A stretch of DNA of 64,000 nucleotides from Akebia trifoliata. Lineage: Eukaryota; Streptophyta; Magnoliopsida; Ranunculales; Lardizabalaceae. Every line of letters begins with the position of its first letter. The first letter of the stretch is position 1. Where the stretch lies: NCBI GenBank assembly GCA_017979445.1, contig CM030715.1, positions 13,417,660 through 13,481,659 of the forward strand, in the 5' to 3' direction. The translations under genes and the position numbers were made by a program. Below the pieces are notes generated by a model that did not search any database, was not told where the DNA came from, and saw nothing but the letters and a program-made list of their open reading frames with translations. Of this stretch, positions 23,713 to 34,890 are shown in pieces.

Positions 23713-26009
23713 CTAAATGGTTCTTCGATCATTTGGCGTTGCATCTGAAGGGAGTGTTCGATCTTCAAGATATGCCTTGATGTCAGAATACCATGGCTTT
23801 TCTTTAGATTCTTCTACTTTAACGGGTAAGCAATAGGCTGGCTCATCTTGAATTCCAATCTCAATAGGGTTGATGATTAGGTCTTTCGAGATGTTGATCA
23901 TAGATGCAAGTGTAGCTAGTGCATCTGCAAACTAATTCTTAGCTCTCGGCATGTACGTGAATGAAATCCTATCAAAGTGCGAGCTTAGGTCTTCCAGATA
24001 CTCGTGGTAGGGGACTAGTCTCTGTTCTCTCCAGTAGTCTGATAGACTACTAAGCTTGAATCTCCAAAAACATCGATCTCATCTACTTCGAGATCCAGTG
24101 CTGCCTTCAACCTTACTATGCATGCTTCGTATTCAGCCTCATTGTTGGAACATTGAAATTTTAGTCTGATTGCAATTGGCACGTGGGATCCATCTGGCTT
24201 GATCAAAACTGCCCCTATTCCGTTTTCCTTCTGATTGGCTGCTTCGTCGAAGTACATTTTCCAGCCTGGTTCATCATTATCGTCTTCAACCTCAGTGATC
24301 AATATGGCTTCATCAGGAAAGTTCGTTTTTAATGGCTCGTAGTCAGGCAACGGGTGCTCGGCTAGGTGGTCGACGATTGCTTGCCCTTTGATGGCTTTTT
24401 GAGTGACATAGGTGATGTCAAACTCAGATAACAATAGTTGCCATTTTGCAGTGCGACCTGTTAATGCTGGTTTCTCGAGTAGGTATTTCAGGGGGTCCAT
24501 CCTGGCGATTTGCATAGTCGAGTAACTCAACAAATAGTGACGTAGTCATTGAGATGCCCAGACTAATGCGCAGCAAGTCTTCTCAAGTGTTGAATATTTT
24601 GCTTCGTATTCAGTAAATTTCTTGCTGAGATAGTAGATGGCATGTTCTTTCCGTCCTGATTCAACGTGTTGCCCTAATACACACCCCATTGACGTTTCTT
24701 GCACTGAGATGCACATAAGTAGGGGTCACCCTGAGTAGGAGGGACTAGGACTGGTGGATTGAGCAGATATTGCTTGATCTTATCGAATGCTTCCTAACAG
24801 TCTTCGTTCCACTTTTTTAGTGTGTCTTTCCTGAGTAGCTTGAAGACTGGCTCACAAAGAAGCGTAAGCTGAGCAATGAAATGGCTAATATACTATATTC
24901 TCCCCCAAGAATGCTCGAACATCTCTCCCTAAAACGGGTGCTTTCATCTCGAGGATATACTTGATTTTTGTCGGATCTATCTCGATGTCTCTTCTGTTGA
25001 CGATGAAACCTAGTAATTTGCCCGATGTTGCCCCGAATACACATTTTACAAGATTTAGCCTTAAACTGTACTTCCTCAGCCTGTCGAATAACTTCATTAG
25101 ATTCACCAGATGATCTTCTTTAATATCAGATTTAGCAATCATGTCGTCTACGTAGACTTTCATTTCCTTGTGGATCATATCGTGGAATAGTGAGGTCATT
25201 GCCCGTTGGTAAGTCGCCCCTGCGTTCTTCAGTTCGAATGGCATGACTTTGTAGTAGAAAATACCCCATGGTGTGATAAATGCAGTCTTTTCCTGATCTT
25301 CTTTCGTCATTTTTATCTGGTTATAGTATGAAAAGCCATCCATGAACGAGAACATGCCATGCCCTGCTGTACTGTCGACTAGAGTGTCGATGTGTGGAAG
25401 TGGGAAATCATCCTTAGGACTGGCCTTATTCAGGTCCCGATAGTCAACACATATGCGTACCTTCCCAACTTTCTTGGGTACTGGGACGACATTAGCCTAC
25501 CACTCAAGGTACATAGAGACTGCAAGAAATCCGGCTTCGAACTGTTTCATGACCTCATTTTTGACCTTGAGTGTCCATTCTGGTTTCAGTCTTCTCAGTT
25601 TCTGCTTGATCGACTTGCTTCCGGAGGCAATTGGTAGCTTGTGTGCAACAAGATCTGTATCCAGCCTAGGCATATCCCTGTATGACCATGCGAAGACGTC
25701 CTGATATTTTTATAATAGTTTGATCATTTCTTCCTTTTGTTGCGACGTTAATAAGACTCCGATCTTGACAATTCATGGGTCCTCTTCGGTACCAAGATTG
25801 ATTGAATCTGTATCCTCAATGTTTGGCTGAACACCTTTCTCGTGACGTTCTACCAAGTCTTTGATTTCTTTAGGTGGGTACTCCATTTCGTCCTTAGACT
25901 CTTCTTTGATCCTCATGAGCTCAAAGTTGAGTTCAAGATTGAAATCATTGTCGTCCCTTTCAAATTTTGTTTTATCTGGGTACTCATTTGATTGAGACAT
26001 ATCCCTTAA
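23713..26009 (-). pseudogene. pol: reverse transcriptase-RNase H region of C
   Basis: Reading right to left: acidic linker (about 26000-25780), RT core with VRICVDYRDLNKASPKD (near 25470), FMDGFSYYNQIKM (near 25330) and the catalytic YVDDMIAKS (near 25150), then a connection domain. The RNase H-like domain (24300-24015) has MYFDEAANQ, NNEAEYEA and VFGDSSLVV. FDEA replaces the usual FDGA. Stops occur at 25773, near 25710 and near 25500. Frameshifts occur after 24885 and near 24010, and a TAG at 23713 precedes the integrase. In an active element it copies RNA to DNA and removes the RNA strand. Confidence 0.82.
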
Positions 26010-26145
26010 AAACTCTTTTTTTGGCTTTTGGAAAATATCTATTTTTTTGTAACTTTGAAAGCTTTTTTATTTTTTTGACTTTTGATAAATTTTTGATTTT
26101 TTTGCTTTTTGAGAAATATTTATTTTTTTGTTACTTTTCGAATAC
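26010..26145 (-). other. A-rich insertion, candidate Ogre-type intron
   Basis: On the sense strand this is an A-rich stretch between the protease/G-patch part and RT, beginning TTTTAG|GTATTCG at 26145. Ogre elements are known to carry an intron here. A2 lacks the stretch and reads straight through in one frame. The donor is plausible; the acceptor is uncertain. Confidence 0.35.
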
Positions 26146-29029
26146 CTAAAATAAAAAGAACAATCATGCAAATTCATTAATAAATATAGGGAGCCCTCAA
26201 AACAGTCTTTACCCGAGGACGAGGGCTCGTTATGATCATCGGGCAAACTAGATTCGTTTAACGGCATTTTTTTTTGAGGCCTCAACAGCCTCAAGGGTCA
26301 ATAAGAATTCCTCCCAATTGTTCAGAACTTCCCCTTCTCTGAGGGGGCGGATGAGATGTGAAAGTGATGTGTTGGGTGATTTGGTTGGTGGTTCGGAGAT
26401 AACCATGATCTCCGATTGATTTTTGTCAGATGGGGGCATAGTCCCTCCCAAACTAGGTGGGATGACGACTGATGCCCAGTCGATTCCAGTGGGGAAGGGT
26501 GATTTTTTCTCTTGGCTCATGGTGATTTCCACTTTTGTGGATTCTAGAGCGGTCTCTGAGAGATTTTTATCGGAATCCCCATTGAATAAGACATCAATAC
26601 CTTCTATGAAGGATGATTGGGACTCAACGACTAAGTCTTCTTGAATGTGCACTGGTGCGAAATTTACCGTTTTTGACTTTTTTGCTAGTGGTGGTTCTGA
26701 TAAGCTGTCAGGTCTGATATGTGATTTTGGGAAGCTAATGCTGATATGTGGAACTCTGCCTAGATTCCAGACATTCGGTTCACGGTTTTACCTTTTCGCT
26801 AGTCGAAGCTCTTTTTTCTTGTCATTCATTTATGCAATATCCCCTTTTGTGGGCCTAAACCCCAGACCAAAATAAGGAGTATATTTTTTGGCTTCAATCG
26901 GTGTAGCTCTCCCTCTTCCTCCCGGTCCCAACCCTTGCTTGAGTTGATAACCTGCCCTTTTCATGACCCGACCAACCATCAGATTTGTTCTTGATAGTTT
27001 TGCTTTTACCTTCTCCTGCCCCTTTTCAATCTGATTGACAGCGGCGAATTGATAAGAGTGATAGAGTGCTTTGTCCTTCGTCATCTCAATGTCGATAAAT
27101 GGCACATCCGAAGCTCTTCCAACAGGGATAAGATTTTCTGCCAGCACTGATATCATTTTCTACCCCATGATGAACTTGACTCTTTGGTGTAGAGAGGACG
27201 GTACTGCCCCGGCAATATGGATCCATGGCATGTCCAGCAGTAAGTTGAAGGTCGTCGGTATCTCCATGACATCAAATGTCACTTCAAAGGTGCAAGGACC
27301 TATTGTGATCAGTAAATCCACTTCTCCCAAGGAATCTCTTCTTGAACTGTCGAAGCCTCGGACAACCTTGTTGTTTGGCTTGACATGTGACCAATCAGCG
27401 TTGAGTTTCTGGAAGGTCTCAAGCGGACAAACATTAAGCGCTGAGCCATTATCAATCAGTACCTTAGTAATCATCATACCCTTGCATATGAATATTTAGT
27501 GGCTCGACGTGCCCCGCTCCTCTAGGCACAAATTCATCTTCAATGAAAATAATGGGATTGGGGGCCATTATCTGGCCAATCGTTTGTTCTAGTTGCGCGG
27601 GTGAGGTAGTTGCGGGTACATGCGATTTTCCCAAAACTCTCAGTAATGCCTTTTAGTATTCTTCTGACTTTTGCATCAGACGCAGGATACTGATTTGAGC
27701 TGGCTGTTTGTTCAATCTGTCCACTATATTATGCTCACTCTTGAGAATGAGTTTAATGAAGTTTACAGCTTCCTTATCCGTTACTTTCGCCTTCTCTTCT
27801 TTCTGTTCACTCTCGCTCATTTTGTCCTTTCCTTTTACTTTTCTTTTCTCTTCATCCGTCATGCCTTTTGTTGTTTCTTCAGTATTTTCCCTGATGCTTA
27901 CCCCCTTTTTTGATATTTTTTTTATCGTCCTGCCCTTGTCATCTGCCCAATGTTGGCCACCATTACTTTCTTCATGGTTTCAACCCCGGAGGTCGTGGTG
28001 ATAGTTGTCTCGTAACTCCAAGGAACTGCCTGGATAGAGTTATAGGGGAATGGTTTGGGTGAGTGTATGGTCATGGGAGGCGGCTCGGGTTTTACATTGA
28101 GAATGAGGGGTGGTGGCGATGATTTTGATGGAGTGTACGGGATGATGAGCGGTGGTTGTGAAGATGCAGTGTATGATATATGAAGAGGGGGTCGGGTTGG
28201 TCCTTGAGTATTTGGCAGTGCGTAAGGGATAACAAAAGGAGGTCGGGTTGAATTTTGATGATTTGGTGATATGTAAGGTGTAACTAGAGGTGGTCGGGTA
28301 GTAGCATTTTGATGGGTAGGATGGATAGTGAGGTCGGCCAATCTGAGAGGAGGCAATGAATTTTGGGATGAGTTTGTGGTGTAATGATTGACTGTATTAA
28401 CCGTAGATGCCTTTGATTCCTTTGTGAAGTGTACCCTGATTTTTGCCCCGATAAGCGTTATCAGATCTGATGGATTGTAGTCGAGTTTTCTGCCAATGGG
28501 ATTTACCCTATGCCCACTTCCCTCCCCATTATGAGTCGGTAGGGGGTTTTGATTGATATTCTGTTGTTGGGCGGGTTGGTAGGTCCATCTAAAATAAGAG
28601 CCTTTTTGTCGATCAAGTTCTATACTTGATGTTTGAGTTGCCAGCATTGATCCATAGAGTGCCCTAGTACACCCATGTGGAATTCGCAGAATTGGTTGGG
28701 GTTGTATCTTGGCCCTTTGGCAGCCTCAGGGTTTAGTGGACGTTTTACCAGGTATTCACCTCTGAGTAAGAGTGGCAATAATTCTGATAGTGTCATGGGC
28801 AATCTGGTAAATACGCTGTTTACCCTGTTGGGCCGTGCTTGTTGATTTTGCCCATACTGTGGTACTGGTTGTGCTTGCGGAGGAACTGTCTGAAAAGGAT
28901 TCTGCGGTGCTGGCGCCCAAGGAGCTCGAGGTACTGGCACCCAAGGGACTTGTGGTGCCACGGACTCTGAGCTGGTGCCTGAATGAAAAGAGGTTGGCTG
29001 GGTTCTACATTGTTGACTTGAGTTTCCTC
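26146..29029 (-). pseudogene. gag-pro: gag C-terminal half, protease and G-patch of C
   Basis: Truncated at 29029, so the gag core is missing and only the proline/glutamine-rich second half remains. It has a zinc-knuckle-like CEFHMGVLGHSMDQC near 28660. After frameshifts near 28617 and 27900 a lysine/glutamate-rich segment (27862-27653) leads to the protease with active site LIDNGSALNVCPL (about 27460). A clear G-patch follows (GYQLKQGLGPGGRG, about 26955-26910; then FGLGFRPTKGD), and then a long acidic linker. The upstream part may be the ORF1 and repeats at 56392-57818. Confidence 0.8.
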
Positions 29030-29388
29030 AAATCCGGAGACAGAACGAAGTAAGGGAGTACGGTACAAGGAGCTATTTTTGTCATATCTAAGGGAACAAA
29101 ATCCTTGCTATCGGAAAGGTATAAAAAATTTTATTTCTATTTTTATCTAGGTTTCTAGCAATGTGATTTATTTGGGACGTTAGTAGAGACCGACTTTGGC
29201 CGGACGGGGTTGGTGCCTAACACCTTCCAACCCCGTAACGTGATCCCCGGACTCTTTTTCTCTTTCGTAGATTAGTTTGCCTTTTCTAGAGTTAGTTTGG
29301 TTCCTAGACCTTAACAACTAGGTGGCGACTCCCAAACCTCAAGGGTCAAAAGCGGATCCGCGCACCCCCCGGATCGAGGGCGCTTTCA
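29030..29388 (+). repeat. truncated family-B LTR, 3' end only
   Basis: Matches the last about 360 bases of the F LTR (59200-59562) in the same orientation: CGGAGACA.AACGAAG, then GTTGGTGCCTAACACC, then GAGGGCGCTTTCA. No PBS follows, so this is the outer end of an element or of a solo LTR. Its left part is missing at the junction with the C gag. Confidence 0.8.
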
Positions 29389-29850
29389 GCAGGTCTGAGC
29401 AAAATCTGAGTAAGTCTGAGTAAATTCCGAGATGACTCTCGGCGGCATCTGAGCAAATCTGAGACGAATCTCGGCGGGTCTGAGCAAAATTTGAGTAAGT
29501 CTGAGTAAATTCAGAGATGACCCTCGGCGGTATCTGAGCAAATCCGAGATGAATCTCAGCAGGTCTGAGCAAAATCTGAGTAGGTCTGAGTAAATTCCGA
29601 GATGACCCTCGGCGGTATCTGAGCAAATTCAAGATGAATCTCGGCGGGTCTGAGCAAAATCTGAGTAGGTCTGAGTAAAATCCGAGATGACCCTCGGCGG
29701 CATCTGAGCAAATCCGAGAAAACCCTCGGCGGTATCTGAGCAAAATCCAAGAAAACCCTCGGCGGTGTCTGAGCAAAATCCGAGAAAGAATCTCGGTAGG
29801 TCTGAGCAAAATGTAAGCAGGTCTGAGTAAAATACTGGAGTAAAAATCTA
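29389..29850. repeat. tandem array in A2 3' UTR
   Basis: Repeats built from TCTGAGCAAAATC and GATGACCCTCGGCGG-like blocks. Most units carry a small dyad, CCGAG...CTCGG. The array is open on the minus strand for 175 codons, but this is a by-product of the repeat structure. It sits where E and C have their own unrelated 3' UTR arrays. Confidence 0.8.
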
Positions 29851-31139
29851 ACTCCATAGGAATCATTTTTTTTTAGATGGTCAAGTCAACATTTGAACCT
29901 CAGGGGTTTTCAAAAAAATGCTATCGAAAGAGTAACCTTTAATTCCAGATTTTTCCTTATCCTTTGGGGCTGGAATTGATCAGGCTTAAGAACAACAAAA
30001 AAAATGCCCCTAGTTTGATAGGGCCTTATACTAGGGATAATTGAACATATTTTGAAATGACGTGCCTCTACTATAAGGGGAAAAATAAACACGCTTCCAA
30101 ACAAAAGGAGAGGTGCCCCTAAAATATGAAAATTTGAAGTCTTAGATTACCACCAGTGCAATAAGGATTCACTTTTAATTTCGATTTTATTGAAGATTAT
30201 GAGTCAAGCTCATTTGTTGGGAACAAATATTCACTTTTGAGATTCATCTTGGAGATCACGTTCTTTCCCCTTTGGTTCACTTAGGAAAGTAAACTTTTCC
30301 AGATGAGTCGTAGACGAGATACATGTGTCTTCTAAGTCTTTGCCTGTCTTAAACTGGGTATTGAAGCTTGCTCATTTCAGATTTCTGACGCTCTGACTCG
30401 GCTTGTCTTTTCAGATTTTCGGCTTGACGGAGATTTTCTTTTTATTGCTCTATCTTTTGCCTAGATTGCCTGTTCAGGTTTTCAATCTAGGGAGCATGCT
30501 CTAACTTTTGCCTAGACCGTCTTTTCAGGTTTTCGATCTAGCGAACTTACAATGTTCTTTTTCTTTGCTCTGATTGTTGCCAAGGCCGTCCTTCCATATT
30601 TTCAACCTTGCGAGCTTGCCTTAATTTTTGCCTAAGCCGTCCTTTCGGGTTTTCAACCTAGCAGGCTAACTTTTTTTTTTTTAGTTTTTCTTTTTGAGTT
30701 CTGGAGTTGTTGTCTGATCACGCTTGCTATTTTCCTCGACCTTTTCATGCGGTACTTAGGAGGACTTCCATAGGTGGGCTTAGGAATAGGCTAAGAAAGA
30801 AAGGAGATTTGAGGCTCGAGAACCCAAATACCCCTTATGTGGCATTCCTTTAAAATAGTTTTCTTTTCCTTCCCCATTTTGACAATTTTTTCTTTACGAG
30901 AGAACATATTTTTTTTATTTTTTGAACTGGTCTGGCCTGAAGTAACTTCTCAGGTTGCCAACGTACCCCAAAATTTTGGGATCAGACCAAAATGTAGTTC
31001 GAACTTTTCCCTCCCCTAGGTTAGGTGAACAGGCTGAGAAAGAAGAAAGTTTTTTTTTTTTTTAAATGGCTGCTAGGGGCTGAGAAAGGAGATATTTAAT
31101 CGGGTGACAGGAAAATTGGTTCGACCGAAGATGACCTCC
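29851..31139 (-). other. A2 3' UTR
   Basis: No gene. Homologous to the E 3' UTR: shared GCCTGAAGTAACTTCTCAGG (about 30938; E about 36086), TACCCC, and AAATGCCCCTAGTTTGA-like blocks. It contains four stem-loops at 30460-30662. Sharing of this region between A2 and the pol-less E suggests common cis signals. Confidence 0.7.
30460..30662 (-). other. four tandem candidate RNA stem-loops in A2 3' UTR
   Basis: Units at 30460-30491, 30511-30541, 30580-30611 and 30631-30662. Sense-strand basal stems are CCTAGATTG/CAATCTAGG (nine pairs), CTAGATCG/CGGTCTAG, CAAGGTTG/CGGCCTTG and CTAGGTTG/CGGCTTAG. The non-Watson-Crick positions are all U-G in the minus-strand RNA and would be A-C mismatches on the other strand. 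The apical part AAAACCTGAAAAGG is nearly constant. Confidence 0.65.
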
Positions 31140-31714
31140 TCAAATGTAATACCGCTTGATCTGGTCAAGGTTTGTCGGTTCTGGTAATTCGATGCCATCG
31201 TGATCTTGGAGTTTGACAGCTTTCCCAGGCAGTACCTCTTTGACAATGAAAGGACCTCCCCAATTGGGCTTGAATTTGCCTCTAGGATCGAAGATGGGTG
31301 CTCGATTTTCTTTAAGTACAATGTCTCCAGCATATAAGTCGCGAACTTTAACTCTTTTATCAAATGCCCGAGCGACTCTTCTCTGATAGGCTTGCACGTG
31401 GTACAATGCGTTAAGCCGTTTTTCATCAATTAAGTTCAACTCTTCGTACCAGTGACGAACCCAGTCTGTTTCGGATAACTGACTTTCCATTAGAATTCTG
31501 AGGGACGGGATTTCCATTTCAACTGGCAAAACAGCTTCTATTCCGTACACTAGTGAATAAGGGTGGCTCCGGTGGAAGATCGTATCGAGGTACGGTATGC
31601 CCAGAGCGCAAATGGTAATTTTTCAAACCAATCCCTATGAGATTGACACATCTTCCTGATGATTGTCTTGAGATTCTTATTTGTTGCTTCAACTGCTCCG
31701 TTAGTCTGGGGACG
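31140..31714 (-). pseudogene. int: A2 integrase, C-terminal piece
   Basis: Continues the integrase that is split by E. It begins at YRPQTNGAVEATNKN, with the third catalytic residue Glu at codon 31688-31690, and runs through WAYRTSIRSSTGAT to the C-terminal domain ending DQIKRYY. A one-base deletion near 31550 shifts the frame just before YGIEAVLP. The first two catalytic Asp residues are 12 kb away at 44218 and 44035. It matches the intact C integrase. Confidence 0.85.
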
Positions 31715-31719
31715 GTAGG
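31715..31719. other. target-site duplication of E, left copy
   Basis: GTAGG, identical to 43957-43961. Removing E and one copy rejoins the integrase reading frame of A2 exactly. Confidence 0.95.
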
Positions 31720-33461
31720 TGAAAGCGCCCTCGATCCGCGGGGTGCTCGAATCCGCTTTTGACCCTTGAGGTTTGGGAGTCGCCACCTAGTTGTTAAGGT
31801 CTAGGAACCAAACTGACTCTAAAGAAGGCAAACTAATCTACGAAAGAAAAAAAAAAGGGTCCGGGGATCACGTTACGGGGTTGGAAGGTGCTAGGTACCA
31901 ACCCCGCCCGGCCAAAGCCGGTCTCTACTAACTTTCAAAATAAATTACATTGCTAAAAACCTAGATAATAATAAAAATAAAAAAAGATTATACCTTTCCG
32001 ATAGCAAAGACTTTGTTCCCTCAGATCCGACAAAAGTTGCTCCTGTACCGTACTTCTTGCTTTGTTTTGTCTCCGGATTTGATTTTCGATCTCCGAGGTA
32101 AGGTATTTTCTTTTTTCCTTGGATCTGAATTCTTCAGGTTTGTTGTGGATTTTGGGATGTTTTTGGAAGGTTTTTAGGTGTTTTTTTAGGCGAAAATCGA
32201 AGTATGGGTGTTAGGTAAGGAGTTAGGACTTCAAAACTAGGGTTTATGGGAGGCTAGAGGGACTTTTTGACCTACTTCTCTTAGGGTTTAAGATTTGATA
32301 CGAAAATAGGGTGTGAGCACCTCTATTTATAGATTTTTTTAGGGATTGATTTGGATAGAGTTAGTATTTAATTAGAGTTCTTTTAATTAGAGTTGTATTT
32401 TAGTTAGACTTGTTTTAGGTATAATTGTGTTTTAATTAGAATTATATTAGGTAGAATTGTTTTTAAGTTAGAACTCTATTAGATTGAGTTATTATTTAAT
32501 TAGAACTCTATTATGACTTTTGGTCTTATTTGATTGACTTTTAATGTTTTGACTTTAGTCTTAATTGATTGACATTTAATATCTTTACTTTAGTCTTGCT
32601 TAATTGACTTTAATTTTGACTTCAGTTTCACTTGATTGACTTTGGTACTTTGAATTCAGTCTTGTTTGATTTACTTTTAATTTTTGGAGAACCCCCCTCT
32701 AAAATATCTTTAATTCTTTGGACCCCCAAATGGAGGGGTCCTTAAAGAAATATCTCACGAACCCTCAATAATTTTACTTGAATATCCGATTGATCGATTT
32801 CTTCGGTTAAAAATTTTAAATTAATTTCATTAATGTTTCACTTTAATTATTTAATGTTTTATTTATTAATTTTGAATTTTTTAATTATGAAAATTGTGAA
32901 ATTATCGTTTTACCCCTAAAGAGGACTTTTCACGTTTTAAGTCGGTTTTTAATGTTCTAGGATGTTTTAGAATCGATTTTTCGTAAGGAATTCAATGGAA
33001 ATATTAGTTTGTGTCATTTATGAAATTTTTTGTGTGAAATGATCATGAACTTTATGAGGGGCATTTTCGTAATTTTGTCAAATTCTTTTAAAATTGGTGA
33101 AATGATTTATTTGGTTCCGATTTGTTATTTTATGTGTTCGAGAGAGTTTTTCTAAGCGTAACGTAGGCTCTAGGGTTGTTTTGAGATTAGGGGTATTTTG
33201 GTAATTTGGAGAATTTTTAGTGATTTTTATCGTGAAGCTTTTTTTTGGTCTGCAAGATGATGATTTCTATGTTTCTGGGGTCGTATTTTCCTAGCGTAGC
33301 GTGATTTCTACAGTTTTATCAGTTCAAGATACCTCATCCGGATTTTTGAAACATTTCTGGTAACAAAATAAAGCAATGGAAATAACATCCATCATTGGGA
33401 ACCGTTGCAATCGGGTTGACGAGTTGATTAATCAGGCGAGTGCAAAAATGAGGTGTCTACA
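31720..33461 (-). repeat. 3' LTR of E (family B, 1742 bp)
   Basis: Plus strand begins TGAAAGCGCCCTCGATCC and ends GGTGTCTACA. It has a polypurine tract on its right and a target duplication on its left. TATA box TATAAATAG at 32323-32331 (minus). Confidence 0.93.
32323..32331 (-). promoter_or_regulatory. TATA box in E 3' LTR
   Basis: The minus strand reads TATAAATAGAGG, identical in the 5' LTR at 42834-42842. Confidence 0.65.
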
Positions 33462-33476
33462 GATGCCCCTCTTTGG
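33462..33476 (-). other. polypurine tract of E
   Basis: Sense strand CCAAAGAGGGGCATC immediately upstream of TGTAGACACC. Same position and character as in C. Confidence 0.85.
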
Positions 33477-33979
33477 CAGAGGGTTGAAACAAACTAGATA
33501 GCAAATCTATTTTGGTAGATAGTGCGATATCCGAATGCCAAAGCTAGTGACGGTTCATTTTACAGCCTGATTTAGCAATTCATCGAGATGTTCGGATCCT
33601 TGAGCGTAAAACTCTCCCCAAACTAAAAAGTTGTCAGGTCCTCGAGCTTGAACTCTCACTAACGATGTCAGATCCTCGAATTTCAAAAAATTCTCCCTGA
33701 CTAATGCAAAAGTGCACGTGTGTGAAAAGTGTGATGCTTACTGAGTAAAAATGTGTCAGGTCCTAGAGATCTTCTCTTACCGACAATAATAATTCAAAAT
33801 TGAAATGTGTTTATGCAACGAAAGCAATCATGCCAAGGTTTAACAATGTGGTAATTGGAGTCATAACATTGTAGGAACTTCATTAAATCATATTTGAAAT
33901 TCTTTTTTAGAGTTCGAAAAAGTTTGAGTCTCATTTATCGGACTCAAGCCTATTGTAGCCACGCTTCTCGGACTTAAGG

Positions 33980-34890
33980 AACTTGAACAAACCTGTTAAT
34001 TCATTCTATGATTCAAAAAAGTTGGAGTCTTGTTTCTCGGACTCTGACTAAGGTTTAGAGGAACTTAAACAATCCTATTAAACATGGAGTCTTTTTTTTC
34101 AGACTCGAGCTAAGGTTTGTAGGTACTTCAAAAAGCCTATGATTCAAAAAATTGAAGTCTCGTTTCTCGGGGTCGAACTTAGGTTTATAGGCACTTCAAA
34201 AAGCCTATTCATTATATGATTCAAAAAGTTAGAATCTTGTTTCTCAGACTCGAACTTAACTTTGTAGGCACTTCAAAAAGCCTATTCATTCTATGATTCA
34301 AAAAGTTGGAGTCTCGTTTCTCGGACTCGAACTTAGGTTTGTAGGCACTTCAAAAAGCCTACTCATTCTATGATTCAAAAAGTTGGAGTCTCGTTTCTTG
34401 GACTCGAACTTAGGTTTATGGGCTCTTTAAAAAGCCTATTCATTATATGATTCAAAAAGTTGGAGTCTCGTTTCTCGAACTCGAACTTAAGTTTGTAGGC
34501 ACTTCAAAAGCCTATTCATTCTATGATTCAAAAAGTTGGATTCTCGTTTCTCAGACTCGAACTTAGGTTTGTAGGCACTTCAAAAAATCTACTCATTCTA
34601 TGATTCAAAAAGTTGGAGTCTCGTTTCTCGGACTTGAACTTAGGTTTATGGGCATTTCAAAAAGTCTATTCATTATATGATTCAAAAAGTTGGAGTTTCG
34701 TTTCTCGAACTCAAACTTAAGTTTGTAGGCACTTCAAAAAGCCTATTCATTCTATGATTCAAAAAGTTGGAGTCTCGTTTCTCGAACTCGAACTTAGGTT
34801 TGTAGGCACTTCGAAAAGCCTATTCATTCTATGATTCAAAAAGTTGGAGTCTCGTTTCTCAGACTCAAACTTACTAAGCCACGTTTCTCG
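33980..34890. repeat. 77-bp tandem array in E 3' UTR, about 11-12 copies
   Basis: Unit contains ATTCAAAAAGTTGGAGTCTC, then CGGACTCGAACTTAGG, then GGCACTTCAAAAAGCC. Each unit can fold in the sense strand as GAGTCCG-AGAAA-CG-A-GACTC. Several copies keep pairing through TG/CA or G-U changes. Degenerate repeats (GTCAGGTCCT blocks) also fill 33590-33780. Confidence 0.85.

Noticed and set aside
29339..29866. Minus-strand 175-codon open frame rich in LLR repeats
   Set aside because: A by-product of the 3' UTR array and crosses the boundary of the B LTR fragment.
33980..34890. Regular repeats resembling a CRISPR array
   Set aside because: Units are contiguous without unique spacers, lie inside a plant retrotransposon, and no cas genes are present.
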